From Billgrantia ethanolica (GTDB lineage Bacteria; Pseudomonadota; Gammaproteobacteria; Pseudomonadales; Halomonadaceae), in the NCBI RefSeq assembly GCF_021404305.1, contig NZ_JABFTX010000001.1:1240001-1304000 (forward strand): a stretch of 64,000 nt of DNA, in the 5' to 3' direction. The notes under the pieces were generated by a model. It was not told the origin of the DNA. It searched no databases and saw only the letters and a program-made list of their open reading frames with translations. Positions 17,461 to 26,527 of the stretch are shown here, in pieces. Within the stretch, counting starts at the first letter, position 1, and each line of letters starts with the position of its first letter. Both the position numbers and the translations under genes were made by a program.

Positions 17461-18681
17461 TTAGCTCTGTTGGCGGCCCTTACCGGCCGCAATCCGCAGA
17501 CGCAGGGCGTTGAGCTTGATGAAGCCCTCGGCATCCTTCTGATTGTAGGCGCCGGCATCGTCCTCGAAGGTGGCGATGGACTCGTCGAACAAGGACTGCT
17601 CGGACTTGCGACCGACTACGGTGGCACTGCCCTTGTAGAGCTTCATGCGCACCACGCCACAGACGTTCTTCTGGGTCTCGTCGATGGCGGCCTGGAGCAT
17701 GCGACGCTCCGGGCTCCACCAGTAGCCGTTGTAGATCACTTTGGCGTACTTGGGCATCAGCTCGTCCTTGAGGTGAGCTTCCTCACGGTCGAGGGTGATC
17801 GATTCGATGGCGCGGTGGGCGCGCAGCATGATGGTGCCGCCAGGTGTTTCGTAGCAGCCGCGGGACTTCATGCCGACGTAGCGGTTCTCGACGATGTCGA
17901 GACGGCCGATACCGTTGTCGCCGCCCAACTTGTTGAGCTTCTCGAGTACTTCGTGGGGCTTCATCGGCTTGCCGTCAATGGCGACGACATCACCCTTGTC
18001 ATAGGTGAGCTCGACGTAGGTGGGCGCATCCGGCGCGGCCTCGGGCGACACGCTCCATCGCCACATGTCCTCCTCGGCCTCGGCCCACGGATCCTCGAGG
18101 ATGCCGCCCTCATAGGAGATGTGCAGCAGGTTGGCATCCATGGAGTACGGCGACTTCTTCTTGCTCTTGGAGAAGTCGACGGGAATGTCGTGCTGCTCGC
18201 AGTAGGCCATCAGCTTCTCGCGGGAAGTGAGGTCCCACTCGCGCCACGGCGCGATCACCTTGACGCCAGGCTTGAGCGCATAGGCGCCCATCTCGAAACG
18301 CACCTGGTCGTTACCCTTGCCGGTGGCGCCATGGGAGATGGCATCGGCCCCGGTCTCGTTGGCGATCTCGATCAGACGCTTGGCGATCAGCGGACGCGCG
18401 ATGGAGGTACCCAGCAGGTACTCCCCCTCGTAGATGGTGTTGGCACGGAACATCGGATAGACGTAGTCGCGCACGAACTCTTCGCGCAGATCCTCGATGT
18501 AGATCTCCTTCACACCCAGCGCCTGGGCCTTGGCGCGCGCCGGCTCGACTTCCTCGCCCTGACCGATGTCGGCGGTAAAGGTCACGACTTCGCAGTTGTA
18601 GGTTTCCTGCAACCACTTGACGATGACGGACGTGTCCAGGCCGCCGGAATAGGCAAGCACGACCTTCTTGACATCGGACAT
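17461..18681 (-). CDS. argG: Argininosuccinate synthase
   Basis: ArgG joins citrulline and aspartate with ATP to make argininosuccinate in arginine synthesis. The 406-aa product is the usual type I length. It has the N-terminal PP-loop [18 protein letters not shown] (residues 7-24), [13 protein letters not shown] (about 120), and the conserved [20 protein letters not shown] block. I use ATG 18681 with AGAGGAG upstream; the longer open frame is not needed. A TATACT hexamer on this strand at 18719-18724 could be its -10 box. argF, the preceding pathway step, is 2.3 kb away on the other strand. Its stop codon touches the palindromic element at 17319-17460. Confidence 0.97.
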   Translation of the reverse strand: MSDVKKVVLAYSGGLDTSVIVKWLQETYNCEVVTFTADIGQGEEVEPARAKAQALGVKEIYIEDLREEFVRDYVYPMFRANTIYEGEYLLGTSIARPLIAKRLIEIANETGADAISHGATGKGNDQVRFEMGAYALKPGVKVIAPWREWDLTSREKLMAYCEQHDIPVDFSKSKKKSPYSMDANLLHISYEGGILEDPWAEAEEDMWRWSVSPEAAPDAPTYVELTYDKGDVVAIDGKPMKPHEVLEKLNKLGGDNGIGRLDIVENRYVGMKSRGCYETPGGTIMLRAHRAIESITLDREEAHLKDELMPKYAKVIYNGYWWSPERRMLQAAIDETQKNVCGVVRMKLYKGSATVVGRKSEQSLFDESIATFEDDAGAYNQKDAEGFIKLNALRLRIAAGKGRQQS

Positions 18682-18718
18682 TCGGGGGCTCCTCTCAGGT
18701 AAACGACACAGAGCGAGC

Positions 18719-18724
18719 AGTATA
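18719..18724 (-). promoter_or_regulatory. argG: Candidate -10 box for argG
   Basis: TATACT on the minus strand, about 38 nt before the argG start. The -35 region is weak, so this is a tentative call. No ARG-box-like dyad is clear around it. Confidence 0.35.
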
Positions 18725-18881
18725 GCGTGGCTGCCGTCCGGCGAATACCGGCGACAGGACGTATCGCAGCCAAGCTGATAGACTTTTGCTCCAAACGCGG
18801 CGGCCTGGCCATGGCAGGCCAGCACCACGGCGACACGATGACAGCGACAGGCAGTGAGAGGGAAGTGATGAGGAGAGGCGT

Positions 18882-19547
18882 ATGAGCGAGGCGATCACCC
18901 GCGAGTTGATGGCCCAGCGGTTTCGCAGTTTCCTGCCGGTAGTGGTAGATCTGGAAACCGGCGGTTTCAACGCCGAACGCGACGCCATTCTCGAGATCGC
19001 TGCGGTGACGCTGACGATGGACCCGGAAGGCAACCTGATGCCCGACGCCACCTACGCCTACCATGTGCAGCCCTTCGCCGGCGCCAATGTGGAGCAGTCG
19101 GCGCTCGACTTCACCGGTATCAAGCTCGACGACCCGCTGCGCCAGAAGGTCGCGCTCTCCGAGGCCGAAGCCCTGGGCGAGATCTTTCGCCCGGTGCGCA
19201 AGGCGATCAAGTCCCACGGCTGCACCCGCGCCGTACTGGTGGGCCACAACGCCGCCTTCGACCACGGCTTCCTCAACGCCGCGGTCAACCGCAGCGGCAT
19301 CAAGCGCAACCCCTTCCACCCTTTCTCCAGCTTCGACACCGCCAGCCTCTCGGGGCTGGTCTACGGCCAGACGGTGCTGGCCCGAGCCTGCCGCGCGGCG
19401 GGCATTCCCTTCGACAATCAGGAGGCGCACTCGGCGCGCTACGACACCGAGCGCACCGCCGAGCTGTTCTGTGCCATCGTCAACCGCTACAAGGACCTCG
19501 GCGGCTGGGCGCTGGCGCAGCGTGAGCAAGGCTTCGAGGAACTCTGA
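18882..19547 (+). CDS. rnt: Ribonuclease T
   Basis: RNase T trims 3' ends of tRNA, 5S and 23S rRNA and works on short DNA overhangs. The 221-aa protein is a DEDDh exonuclease: D23/E25 in [11 protein letters not shown] in [10 protein letters not shown], and the His/Asp pair in [12 protein letters not shown]. The basic patches typical of RNase T ([33 protein letters not shown]) are retained. GAGGAG lies before ATG 18882. It is transcribed away from argG and converges on the HPF-CSD gene. Confidence 0.96.
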   Translation: MSEAITRELMAQRFRSFLPVVVDLETGGFNAERDAILEIAAVTLTMDPEGNLMPDATYAYHVQPFAGANVEQSALDFTGIKLDDPLRQKVALSEAEALGEIFRPVRKAIKSHGCTRAVLVGHNAAFDHGFLNAAVNRSGIKRNPFHPFSSFDTASLSGLVYGQTVLARACRAAGIPFDNQEAHSARYDTERTAELFCAIVNRYKDLGGWALAQREQGFEEL

Positions 19548-19569
19548 CGCCCTGCCAGGCTGGCCTCGG

Positions 19570-20208
19570 TCAGTGGCGGGGCTCCTGCTCCCAGCCGGCG
19601 GGCATATCGAGGTCATCATCACCGTCGGCCGAGCCGCCCACGCCGGGCTTGTCGATGATCTGTATGGAGCTGGCCTGTAGCCCCTCGTCGCCTTCGTTTG
19701 GCTCGAAACGCACCCGTGTACCCACGGTCAGTCGCTCGAAGTCGCTGTGCAGTACCGCATTGCGGTGAAAGTAGTATTCCTGGCCGCTGATGCTCTTGAG
19801 AAAGCCGTAGCCATCCTTCTCGAACATTCGCACTACCGTTGCCACCGGTGGCAGCGGCTCGTCGTTGTGCTGCTTGACCTTGCCGTCACGCTTGGCGGTC
19901 TGCTTCTTGAGCTGCTTCTCCATCGCCTCGAAGGCGTTACGAATGATGGGACGAAGCTGGACCTGGGGATCGGTCACCTTGTCGCTTTTCTCGGCCACGA
20001 GTTCGCCCTTGGCCGGTAAAGTCACCTCGACCTGAGCTCGGTAGGGGTTGCCCGTCTTGTGGGGACTTTGAGTCTGCTCGATGGTGACGCGGCAGGAGAC
20101 GATATCCTTGCTGAAGTTCTCGAGCTTGGCCACGCGGGAACGCACGTACTCGTCGATCCACTCCGAGCGCGACACATGCTGGTAGGTGATTTCCAAAGGC
20201 GTTTGCAT
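19570..20208 (-). CDS. HPF/RaiA-type ribosome-associated protein fused to a cold-shock domain
   Basis: A 212-aa two-domain protein. Residues 1-110 match the HPF/YfiA ribosome-hibernation fold (EITYQHVSRSEWIDEYVRSRVAKLENF). Residues 125-190 are a cold-shock/S1-like beta barrel (GTVVRMFEKDGYGFLKS type, here beginning ATVVRMF, with YGFL and YYFHRNAVL). HPF binds the 30S decoding centre, and CSDs bind single-stranded RNA. The fusion suggests a ribosome-protecting factor with extra RNA affinity. An acidic tail (DGDDDLDMP) ends it. Confidence 0.88.
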   Translation of the reverse strand: MQTPLEITYQHVSRSEWIDEYVRSRVAKLENFSKDIVSCRVTIEQTQSPHKTGNPYRAQVEVTLPAKGELVAEKSDKVTDPQVQLRPIIRNAFEAMEKQLKKQTAKRDGKVKQHNDEPLPPVATVVRMFEKDGYGFLKSISGQEYYFHRNAVLHSDFERLTVGTRVRFEPNEGDEGLQASSIQIIDKPGVGGSADGDDDLDMPAGWEQEPRH

Positions 20209-20403
20209 GCTTCCTCCCTGTCGTTTCAGTCGGCGGCGAACGATGTTCCCGGCAGTATACGCCTAGCGTTCGAAGCCTCCTGTTGACTGAATCCATTTCG
20301 AGCCCTGCCCCATTCAGCGTGGTAGCGAGACCGGAGGATTTCAATCGACTCTGCTCCGGGTTTTGGTAACCCGAGGTAAGCAACACACCGAACCAATAAC
20401 AGC

Positions 20404-20433
20404 AAGGCCCACGAGCCGAAGCACGTGGGCCTT
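20404..20433 (-). terminator. Probable terminator of grxD
   Basis: A perfect 10-bp stem (AAGGCCCACG at 20404-20413, complement at 20424-20433) with a 10-nt loop lies 24 nt downstream of the grxD stop. Only a modest T-rich sequence follows, so termination may be incomplete. The rest of the 248-nt gap to the HPF-CSD gene shows nothing else clear. Confidence 0.55.
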
Positions 20434-20456
20434 GTGCACCTGGCGGAAAAACGGGA

Positions 20457-20807
20457 TCAGGCGTTGCCACTTTCCTCGTTGGCCTGAGCACGCGCCGCGG
20501 CGTCCTTGATCAGCTTTTCCAGCTCGCCGCTTTGATACATCTCGGTGACGATGTCGCAGCCACCCACCAGCTCACCCTCGACCCACAATTGGGGGAAGGT
20601 CGGCCAGTTGGCGTACTTTGGCAGCTCAGCGCGAATATCGGGGTTGTCCAGCACGTTGACGAAGGCGAAGCGCTCGCCGCAGGACATCAGAGCCTGCACG
20701 GTCTGGGAGGAAAAGCCGCACTGCGGCAGCTGAGGCGTGCCCTTCATGTAGATCAGGATGGGGTTTTCGCTGATCTGGCGCTGAATGTTCTCGATGGTAG
20801 TGCTCAT
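20457..20807 (-). CDS. grxD: Monothiol glutaredoxin Grx4
   Basis: GrxD-type glutaredoxins carry and deliver [2Fe-2S] clusters with glutathione. The 116-aa protein has the diagnostic CGFS active site within [12 protein letters not shown], the GSH-binding [20 protein letters not shown] block, and a typical MKGTP motif ahead of it. The C-terminus carries a short Ala/Glu-rich tail. It is divergent from argF with about 160 nt between them. Confidence 0.96.
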   Translation of the reverse strand: MSTTIENIQRQISENPILIYMKGTPQLPQCGFSSQTVQALMSCGERFAFVNVLDNPDIRAELPKYANWPTFPQLWVEGELVGGCDIVTEMYQSGELEKLIKDAAARAQANEESGNA

Positions 20808-20970
20808 GTGCGCTCCCTGTTGGAAGATGTGGTGGCGGAGGATGCAGGGGGTAATACCCGAGTGCAGCGCTCAACCTCTTGCTCATGGCTCCATTCTACT
20901 GACGACGGGCGAATTGCGCATCCCCTGCAGGCTGGCTAGGATGGTGGTTTTTTCGCGCGGAGAGATCGCC

Positions 20971-21891
20971 ATGGCGACACGCCATTTCCTGACCCTGCTG
21001 GACCTGAGTCCCGACGAGCTGCATTACCTGATCCAGCGCGCCATCACGATCAAGAATCGCCTGCGCGCACAAGGGCCTGTCTACGCGCCGTTCACCAATC
21101 GCACGCTAGCGATGATCTTCGAGAAATCCTCGACGCGCACCCGGGTCTCGTTCGAAACCGCCATGGCCCACTTCGGTGGCCATGCGCTGTTCCTCTCGCC
21201 ACGCGACACACAGCTCGGTCGCGGCGAGCCGATAGAGGACACGGCCAAGGTGCTCGCGGAGATGGTCGACATCGTGATGATTCGTACTTTCTCTCATGCC
21301 GGCCTCGAGGCCTATGCTGCGGCAAGCTCGGTACCGGTGATCAATGCGCTGTCAGACGATTATCATCCCTGCCAACTGCTGGCCGACGTGATGACCTGGA
21401 CCGAACTGCGCGGCAACGTGCGCGGACGCACGGCAGTCTGGATCGGCGATGGCAACAACATGTGCCACTCCTGGATCAACGCTGCGCGCCAGTTCGACTT
21501 CCAACTGCGGGTGTGCTGCCCCGAGGGCTACGAGCCGCGCCAGGACATTCTCGCTGCCGCCGGCGACCGGGTCACTCTGTTGCGCGACCCTGCCGAAGCC
21601 GTGGCCGGTGCCGATCTGGTTACCACCGACGTGTGGGCCTCGATGGGCCAGGAAGAGGAACAGGCCAAACGTGAGGCCGATTTCGCCGGCTTCCAGGTCA
21701 GCGAGGCGCTGCTCGACCAGGCCAAGCAGGACGTGCTCTTCCTGCACTGCCTGCCTGCCCACCGCGGCGAGGAGATCAGCGAAACCCTCCTCGACGACCC
21801 GCGTGCCGTGGTATGGCAGGAAGCCGGCAACCGCCTGCATGCCCAGAAGGCGCTGATCGAATTCCTGCTGTTGGGCCGGGTCGATCACTGA
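20971..21891 (+). CDS. argF: Ornithine carbamoyltransferase
   Basis: ArgF makes citrulline from ornithine and carbamoyl phosphate. The 306-aa product has the carbamoyl-phosphate loop [10 protein letters not shown] (residues about 52-61), the HPCQLLAD motif, the ornithine loop around VWASMGQE, and the catalytic HCLPAHRG. Its length matches the anabolic Pseudomonas ArgF rather than the 334-aa enteric enzyme. ATG 20971 gives the canonical start ([17 protein letters not shown]); the longer open frame runs into the grxD leader. It feeds ArgG, encoded nearby. Confidence 0.97.
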   Translation: MATRHFLTLLDLSPDELHYLIQRAITIKNRLRAQGPVYAPFTNRTLAMIFEKSSTRTRVSFETAMAHFGGHALFLSPRDTQLGRGEPIEDTAKVLAEMVDIVMIRTFSHAGLEAYAAASSVPVINALSDDYHPCQLLADVMTWTELRGNVRGRTAVWIGDGNNMCHSWINAARQFDFQLRVCCPEGYEPRQDILAAAGDRVTLLRDPAEAVAGADLVTTDVWASMGQEEEQAKREADFAGFQVSEALLDQAKQDVLFLHCLPAHRGEEISETLLDDPRAVVWQEAGNRLHAQKALIEFLLLGRVDH

Positions 21892-21906
21892 GGGTCCCCG
21901 GGGCAC

Positions 21907-23838
21907 TCACCTGTTTGCCGGTGTGACCGCCGGGACCCAGTTCCCGGCGGTACAAACCAACCCGCGCAGGTTCTCTTCCAACGCCTCCAGCGGAACGGGA
22001 CGACCGAACAGATAGCCTTGATAGGCGTGGCACCCCTGCCGCTCCAGCCAGTCGCGATGCGCCTGGGTCTCCACCCCCTCGGCGATGACCTCCAGGCCGA
22101 GATTGCGGCCCAGATCGATGATCGAGGCACAGATCACCTCATTGGCACCATCCTCGAACAACGGACGCACGAACGATTGATCGATCTTCAACTGATCGAG
22201 CGGCAAACGGTTGAGATAGCCGAGCGATGAGTAGCCGGTACCAAAATCGTCGAGGGCAAATTTCACCCCCAGTATCCTGATACGTCGCATGGTCTCACGC
22301 ACAGCATCCGGTTCCTCCATGAACAGATTTTCGGTCAACTCCAGCTTGAGGCGTTCAGGATTCGCCCCGGTGGCGACGATGATCTTTTCCAGCCGGTAGA
22401 CGAACTCGGGTTGCTGAAACTGCAGAGGGCTTATGTTGACGGCCATGCTGAGCCCCGCCAGGTGCGGATTGGTTTGCCACTCTGCAAGTTGCGCACAGGC
22501 CGTCTGCAGCACCCAATCGCCTATCGAGACGATGAGGTAACTCTGTTCGGCAATGGGAATGAAATCGTAAGGCGGCACCGTTCCATACTCGGGATGGTGC
22601 CAGCGCAACAGTGCCTCGACCCCCGTCACTCTGGCGGATCGATCGACCTGAATCTGATAGTGCAGCGCCAGTTCATCACGCTGCTCGGCCTGACGCAACT
22701 CGCTTTCGAACAGCGCTCGACGCACCGCCACGGCCTGCATCGCTGGATCGAAGAAGCGCCAGGTGTTGCGTCCCGCCTGCTTGGACTGATACATGGCCAT
22801 CTCAGCCTGCTGAAGGCACTCCTCGGCATCACCGGCGCCCGCCCCGAGAAAGGTGATGCCAATGCTGCCGGAGAGAAGATGGCGTCTATCGCTGATCCAG
22901 CAGGGTTCGGCAAGGGCGGCCAGCAATCTGTTGGCCAGGCGCTCCATGCGCTGTGAAGCGAGCGCCACCGAGAGCCCCAACTCTTCCACCAGAATCACGA
23001 ACTCATCACCGCCAAGCCGGGCTACCAGAGCCTTGCCACCGCTGGCCTCGACAATACGATCGGCCATGATTCGCAGCAACTCATCCCCGGCCTGATGACC
23101 GTGACTGTCGTTGACGTGCTTGAATCCATCCAGGTCGACGAACACGAGTGCCGCTGGCTGCTCGTGGTCTCTGCTATCGGGCATGGCCTGAGCCAGGCGT
23201 TCCAGCAGCATGCGGCGGTTCGGCAGGCCAGTCAGCGGATCGAAGAAAGCCAGGCGGTGGGCCTCCTGCTCGGCGGCGCGATGTAACGAGACATCGGAGA
23301 TCGTCGCCACATAGTGGGTCGGCTGCCCGCTGTCGTCACGCACTGCACTGATGGTGACCCACTGCGGGTAGATTTCTCCATTCTTGCGCCGATTCCACAC
23401 CTCACCGTTCCAACTGCCGCTCTGATGAATGCCACGCCACATTTGACGATAGAAGTCGGCATCATGTTGGCCCGAGTTGAGAATACGTGGATTCTCACCC
23501 AGCACCTCCTCGGCACGATAGCCGGTGATACGCTCGAATGTGGCATTTACCTTGCAAATAGCACCCTGGGCATCGGTAATGAAAATACCCATATGGGTTT
23601 CGAACGCCAATGCCGCGATATCGCGCTCGGCCGACAGCGTTGCATTCAACTGCCGCTGACGCTTCGCCCCTCGCCGTAACGCCACCTCGGAAGGTGCCAC
23701 ACGCCGAGATTGACGCAGCAGCACGATGCCCACCAGTGCCGCCGAAAGCCAACCAGACGCTACCAGCAACATGCCTGGCCATCCGGCCAGGATAGCGCTC
23801 AAGCCATCACCCACGCCCGAACCGAAAAGTTGTTCCAT
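21907..23838 (-). CDS. PAS-GGDEF-EAL c-di-GMP protein
   Basis: A 643-aa membrane-tethered protein with one helix at about 20-42, a PAS domain (about 75-195, GIFITDAQGAICKVNATFERITGY), GGDEF and EAL domains. The cyclase motif is intact (RLGGDEFVILV). The phosphodiesterase retains EALLRW, the DDFGTGYSS loop, KIDQSFV and the E of AEGVET, so both activities are possible. It lies 46 nt after the second motB-like gene on the same strand and may share its sigma-28 transcript. An inverted repeat at 21926-21951 sits in its last codons, facing the argF 3' end. Confidence 0.92.
   Translation of the reverse strand: MEQLFGSGVGDGLSAILAGWPGMLLVASGWLSAALVGIVLLRQSRRVAPSEVALRRGAKRQRQLNATLSAERDIAALAFETHMGIFITDAQGAICKVNATFERITGYRAEEVLGENPRILNSGQHDADFYRQMWRGIHQSGSWNGEVWNRRKNGEIYPQWVTISAVRDDSGQPTHYVATISDVSLHRAAEQEAHRLAFFDPLTGLPNRRMLLERLAQAMPDSRDHEQPAALVFVDLDGFKHVNDSHGHQAGDELLRIMADRIVEASGGKALVARLGGDEFVILVEELGLSVALASQRMERLANRLLAALAEPCWISDRRHLLSGSIGITFLGAGAGDAEECLQQAEMAMYQSKQAGRNTWRFFDPAMQAVAVRRALFESELRQAEQRDELALHYQIQVDRSARVTGVEALLRWHHPEYGTVPPYDFIPIAEQSYLIVSIGDWVLQTACAQLAEWQTNPHLAGLSMAVNISPLQFQQPEFVYRLEKIIVATGANPERLKLELTENLFMEEPDAVRETMRRIRILGVKFALDDFGTGYSSLGYLNRLPLDQLKIDQSFVRPLFEDGANEVICASIIDLGRNLGLEVIAEGVETQAHRDWLERQGCHAYQGYLFGRPVPLEALEENLRGLVCTAGNWVPAVTPANR
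21926..21951. other. Hairpin at the convergent argF / GGDEF-EAL junction
   Basis: A perfect 10-bp inverted repeat (ACCGCCGGGA and complement) with a 6-nt loop starts 35 nt after the argF stop and lies within the last codons of the opposite gene. It could terminate argF transcription; no U-run follows. Confidence 0.4.
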
Positions 23839-23884
23839 CTAAAGGATAATGTGCCGAAAAAGTGAATGGTCCCGCAGCCCCAGC

Positions 23885-24571
23885 CTAGTTTTCCCGGAGC
23901 TCCTGATGCAACAGCAGCTCGACGCGGCGGTTGGCGGCACGCCCCTCAACGGAGTCGTTACTCTCCATGGGTCGCGTGTCGGCATAGCCCACCGCACGCA
24001 GCCGCTGAGGAGAAATTCCTATTTCAGAGAGATAGCGCAGCACGGCGATCGCACGTGCCGAAGAAAGCTCCCAATTCGAGGGAAACTGGGCCGTGGCGAT
24101 GGGAATATCGTCGGTATGGCCCTCGACGGAAATTTGCCCATCGAACCTTTCCAGCGTTTCGCGCAAGCCACTCAGGACCTCGCGCCCCTGCGCAGTCAGG
24201 GTGGCCTGGCCACTGCTGAACAGCAGGTTGTCATCGATACGCAGGGTGATGCCGCGCTGCCCTTCGGCAACGCTGACGCCCTCGATGTTCAGACTCGGCA
24301 AGCGCGGCTGCAACCCCTCGTGCTGGGGCTTGAGCCCCGATCCCGCCACCATGCGCGCCGCCGCCTCGGCCTGAGGAGCGATCGCCGTGGCCACCTCGCC
24401 GCCATGCCGACTGCCCTGAATCGCCAGTCCATTGCCAGCCAGCGACAGAAGCAGGACGAACAGCGTGATGAGCAGCGTCAAAACGTCCAGGTAGCTGACC
24501 AGCCAGCCCTCCCCATCGCCTTCGCCAGTGGGAGGAGGGTGCAGCACATCGCGAGTGCTACGGTCGAGCAT
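23885..24571 (-). CDS. MotB-like stator protein, second set
   Basis: A 228-aa MotB/PomB/MotD-type protein. The single helix SYLDVLTLLITLFVLLLS has the ion-carrying D29. An OmpA-like peptidoglycan-binding domain (about 105-225) contains VEGHTDDIPI, NWELSSARA and RVELLL. It pairs with the MotA-like gene upstream (14-nt overlap). The short linker and helix resemble MotD or sodium-type PomB more than the MotB at 48.9 kb; ion specificity is inferred only. A sigma-28 promoter at 25422-25448 serves the pair. Confidence 0.9.
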   Translation of the reverse strand: MLDRSTRDVLHPPPTGEGDGEGWLVSYLDVLTLLITLFVLLLSLAGNGLAIQGSRHGGEVATAIAPQAEAAARMVAGSGLKPQHEGLQPRLPSLNIEGVSVAEGQRGITLRIDDNLLFSSGQATLTAQGREVLSGLRETLERFDGQISVEGHTDDIPIATAQFPSNWELSSARAIAVLRYLSEIGISPQRLRAVGYADTRPMESNDSVEGRAANRRVELLLHQELREN

Positions 24572-25382
24572 TCTGCACCTGTTCGTCGATGACGTCTCGC
24601 TTGGCCACGCTGGGATCGCGAATCTCGTCGTGATAGTTGGCGACGAAGGAATTCAGGGTCTCCTCGATGAAGGAAGGCAGGCGTCGCTTGGTGATGAGCG
24701 AGATCCCTTCCAGAACCATGTTCATGGCGATCAGGCGCTCTTCGGTACGTCGCTCGAGTTTGACGGCGATCGGCTTGAACACCAGGTTGGCCAGCAGGAT
24801 GCCATAGAAGGTCGTCAGCAGGGCCACGGCCATGCGCGGGCCGATCACGTGAAGATCCCCCGACTCCATCACCTCCAGCATGTTAACCAGCCCCACCAGG
24901 GTGCCGATCATGCCGAAGGCCGGTGCGTAGGTGGCCATGGTGCGAAAAATTTGCGCTTCGGCATGCTCGCGTGCCTTGAGCCGGGCAATGCGCCAGCGCA
25001 GCAGATCGAAGATCTCTTCTTCCTTGGTATTGGCGATGACCAGTTGAATGCCGGTGCGCAGGAAGGGGTTGTGCGCCTTCTCCAGCGCTGCCTCGACGGC
25101 CCTGACGTCGCCCTTGAACCACAGCCGAGAAATATCCACCAGCTCCTTGATATCATCTCGTATGTAGGTGTTCTCGCGCCGAAACACCAGCCCCACCAGA
25201 CGCACCACCCTGACGACTTCCTTGAGCGGATAGCTGATGAAGGTTGCCGCCATGGTGCCGGCCAGTACGATGGCAAGACCCGGCAGGTTGAGAAAGCTCT
25301 GGGGCGATTCGGCAGTAAAGAAGAGAACGCTGACCAGCAGTACGACGCTGGCAAACATGCCGATGATAGTCGAGGGATTCAT
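24558..25382 (-). CDS. MotA/PomA-like stator protein, second set
   Basis: A 274-aa protein with four membrane helices (about 5-22, 30-52, 148-170, 182-202) and the large cytoplasmic loop carrying rotor-contact charges (RENTYIRDDIKELVDISRLWF, then FLRTGIQLVIANTKEEEI). The proline-containing helix FGMIGTLVGLVNML is characteristic. Its length and sequence fit PomA/MotC rather than the MotA at 49.9 kb. It is the first gene after the sigma-28 promoter at 25422-25448 and overlaps the motB-like gene. Confidence 0.9.
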   Translation of the reverse strand: MNPSTIIGMFASVVLLVSVLFFTAESPQSFLNLPGLAIVLAGTMAATFISYPLKEVVRVVRLVGLVFRRENTYIRDDIKELVDISRLWFKGDVRAVEAALEKAHNPFLRTGIQLVIANTKEEEIFDLLRWRIARLKAREHAEAQIFRTMATYAPAFGMIGTLVGLVNMLEVMESGDLHVIGPRMAVALLTTFYGILLANLVFKPIAVKLERRTEERLIAMNMVLEGISLITKRRLPSFIEETLNSFVANYHDEIRDPSVAKRDVIDEQVQNARP

Positions 25383-25421
25383 TCAGGCTCCTGAGATGCG
25401 GGGCATCGAGTCTATCGGAAA

Positions 25422-25448
25422 GTATCGGCAGCGTTGACGATTGCTTTA
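25422..25448 (-). promoter_or_regulatory. Sigma-28 promoter for the second stator operon
   Basis: On the minus strand: TAAAGCAA, 11 nt, GCCGATAC. It lies about 40 nt before the MotA-like start and about 60 nt from an oppositely oriented sigma-28 promoter, forming a divergent late-class pair. Confidence 0.82.
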
Positions 25449-25505
25449 GTTCGATACCGGGATTGCCCATCAATAATTGATACAGATCAATTTCCGATGG
25501 GTCGC

Positions 25506-25532
25506 TAAAGTTCTCACCTGCATTGCCGATAG
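25506..25532 (+). promoter_or_regulatory. Sigma-28 promoter for the EAL gene
   Basis: TAAAGTTC, 11 nt, GCCGATAG on the plus strand, nearly the full FliA consensus. Predicted start near 25540, about 95 nt before the EAL start codon. Confidence 0.87.
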
Positions 25533-25635
25533 GATGAGCAGGTGGGCTTGACCGGTGACGGTTCGACGAGACGGTGAGTGCACTGCACTGCCCAACCACG
25601 CAGACGATACCGAACAGGCTCGGGAAGGAGTTGCC

Positions 25636-26412
25636 ATGCATCGATGCGCCGAAAAGGAGGGACACTGCGAGCGCTGCGAAGGCGAGCTGCCGTTCGAGTT
25701 CACCATGGCCTTCCAGCCGATCGTCGATTTGAGCTCGGCCAGGATCATTACCTACGAGGCTTTGGTGAGGGGGCCCGCCGGCGAGTCTGCCGGCAGTATC
25801 CTGGCCAAGGTGACGCCGCGCCTGCTCTACCGCTTCGACCAGGCTTGCCGCATTCGTGCCATCGAGCTGGCCAGCCGGCTCGGCATGCGCGAGAGCCTGT
25901 CGATCAACTTTCTGCCCAATGCCGTTTACGAACCGCAGGCGTGCATTCAGGCGACGCTGGATATTTCCCAGAAGGTCGGGTGGCCGACAGAGCGGCTGGT
26001 GTTCGAGGTAACCGAGAGCGAAAAGGTGCAGGACCAGAAGCATCTGCGCAGCATCATCGAAGCCTATCGCAGCATGGGCTTTACCACCGCCCTGGATGAC
26101 TTCGGCAACGGCTTCGCCAATCTCGATCTGTTGACGGTGCTGCACCCGGACCGGCTCAAGATAGACCGCGCTCTGGTGATGGGCTGTGATGACGACATTC
26201 GTCGGCAGGCGATCCTCAAAGCCCTCGTCGGCCTCGCCGGGGAACTCGGTATCGACCTGATTGCCGAGGGCGTGGAGACCCGCGACGAGGCACTGTGGCT
26301 CGGACGACACGGCATCCCGAAGCAGCAGGGCTTCTTCCATGCCCGCCCTGCCCTCGAGAGCCTCGCACCGGATCTCGAGCCAGGCCTCGCGGCGCTGCGC
26401 CAGGCTCTGTAG
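25636..26412 (+). CDS. EAL-domain protein with N-terminal cysteine cluster
   Basis: A 258-aa stand-alone EAL domain, expected to hydrolyse c-di-GMP. It retains YEALVRG, the N of SINFLP, E in FEVTESE, DDFGNGF, KIDRALV and AEGVET, so activity is plausible although the metal-site DD loop is NGF-type. The first 20 residues carry four to six candidate metal or redox residues (H, C, C, H, C, C pattern in MHRCAEKEGHCERCEGE). GGAAGGAG precedes ATG 25636. Its own sigma-28 promoter places it in the late flagellar regulon. The HDOD gene follows 115 nt later. Confidence 0.88.
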   Translation: MHRCAEKEGHCERCEGELPFEFTMAFQPIVDLSSARIITYEALVRGPAGESAGSILAKVTPRLLYRFDQACRIRAIELASRLGMRESLSINFLPNAVYEPQACIQATLDISQKVGWPTERLVFEVTESEKVQDQKHLRSIIEAYRSMGFTTALDDFGNGFANLDLLTVLHPDRLKIDRALVMGCDDDIRRQAILKALVGLAGELGIDLIAEGVETRDEALWLGRHGIPKQQGFFHARPALESLAPDLEPGLAALRQAL

Positions 26413-26527
26413 AAGCTGAAATCGTAGTAGAAGCTGCAATGCTGGGACAAGCGGTACCGGAGCTGTCATTTCTGGAAACATGAGAACATACCTGGGTGTT
26501 ACAGCACTCAGCAGGGAGCCAAGCCAC

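Noticed and set aside
21907..23838. Degenerate dual-domain c-di-GMP protein
   Set aside because: Both GGDEF and EAL motifs appear complete, so I do not call it inactive, unlike the GSDEF protein at 56.5 kb.
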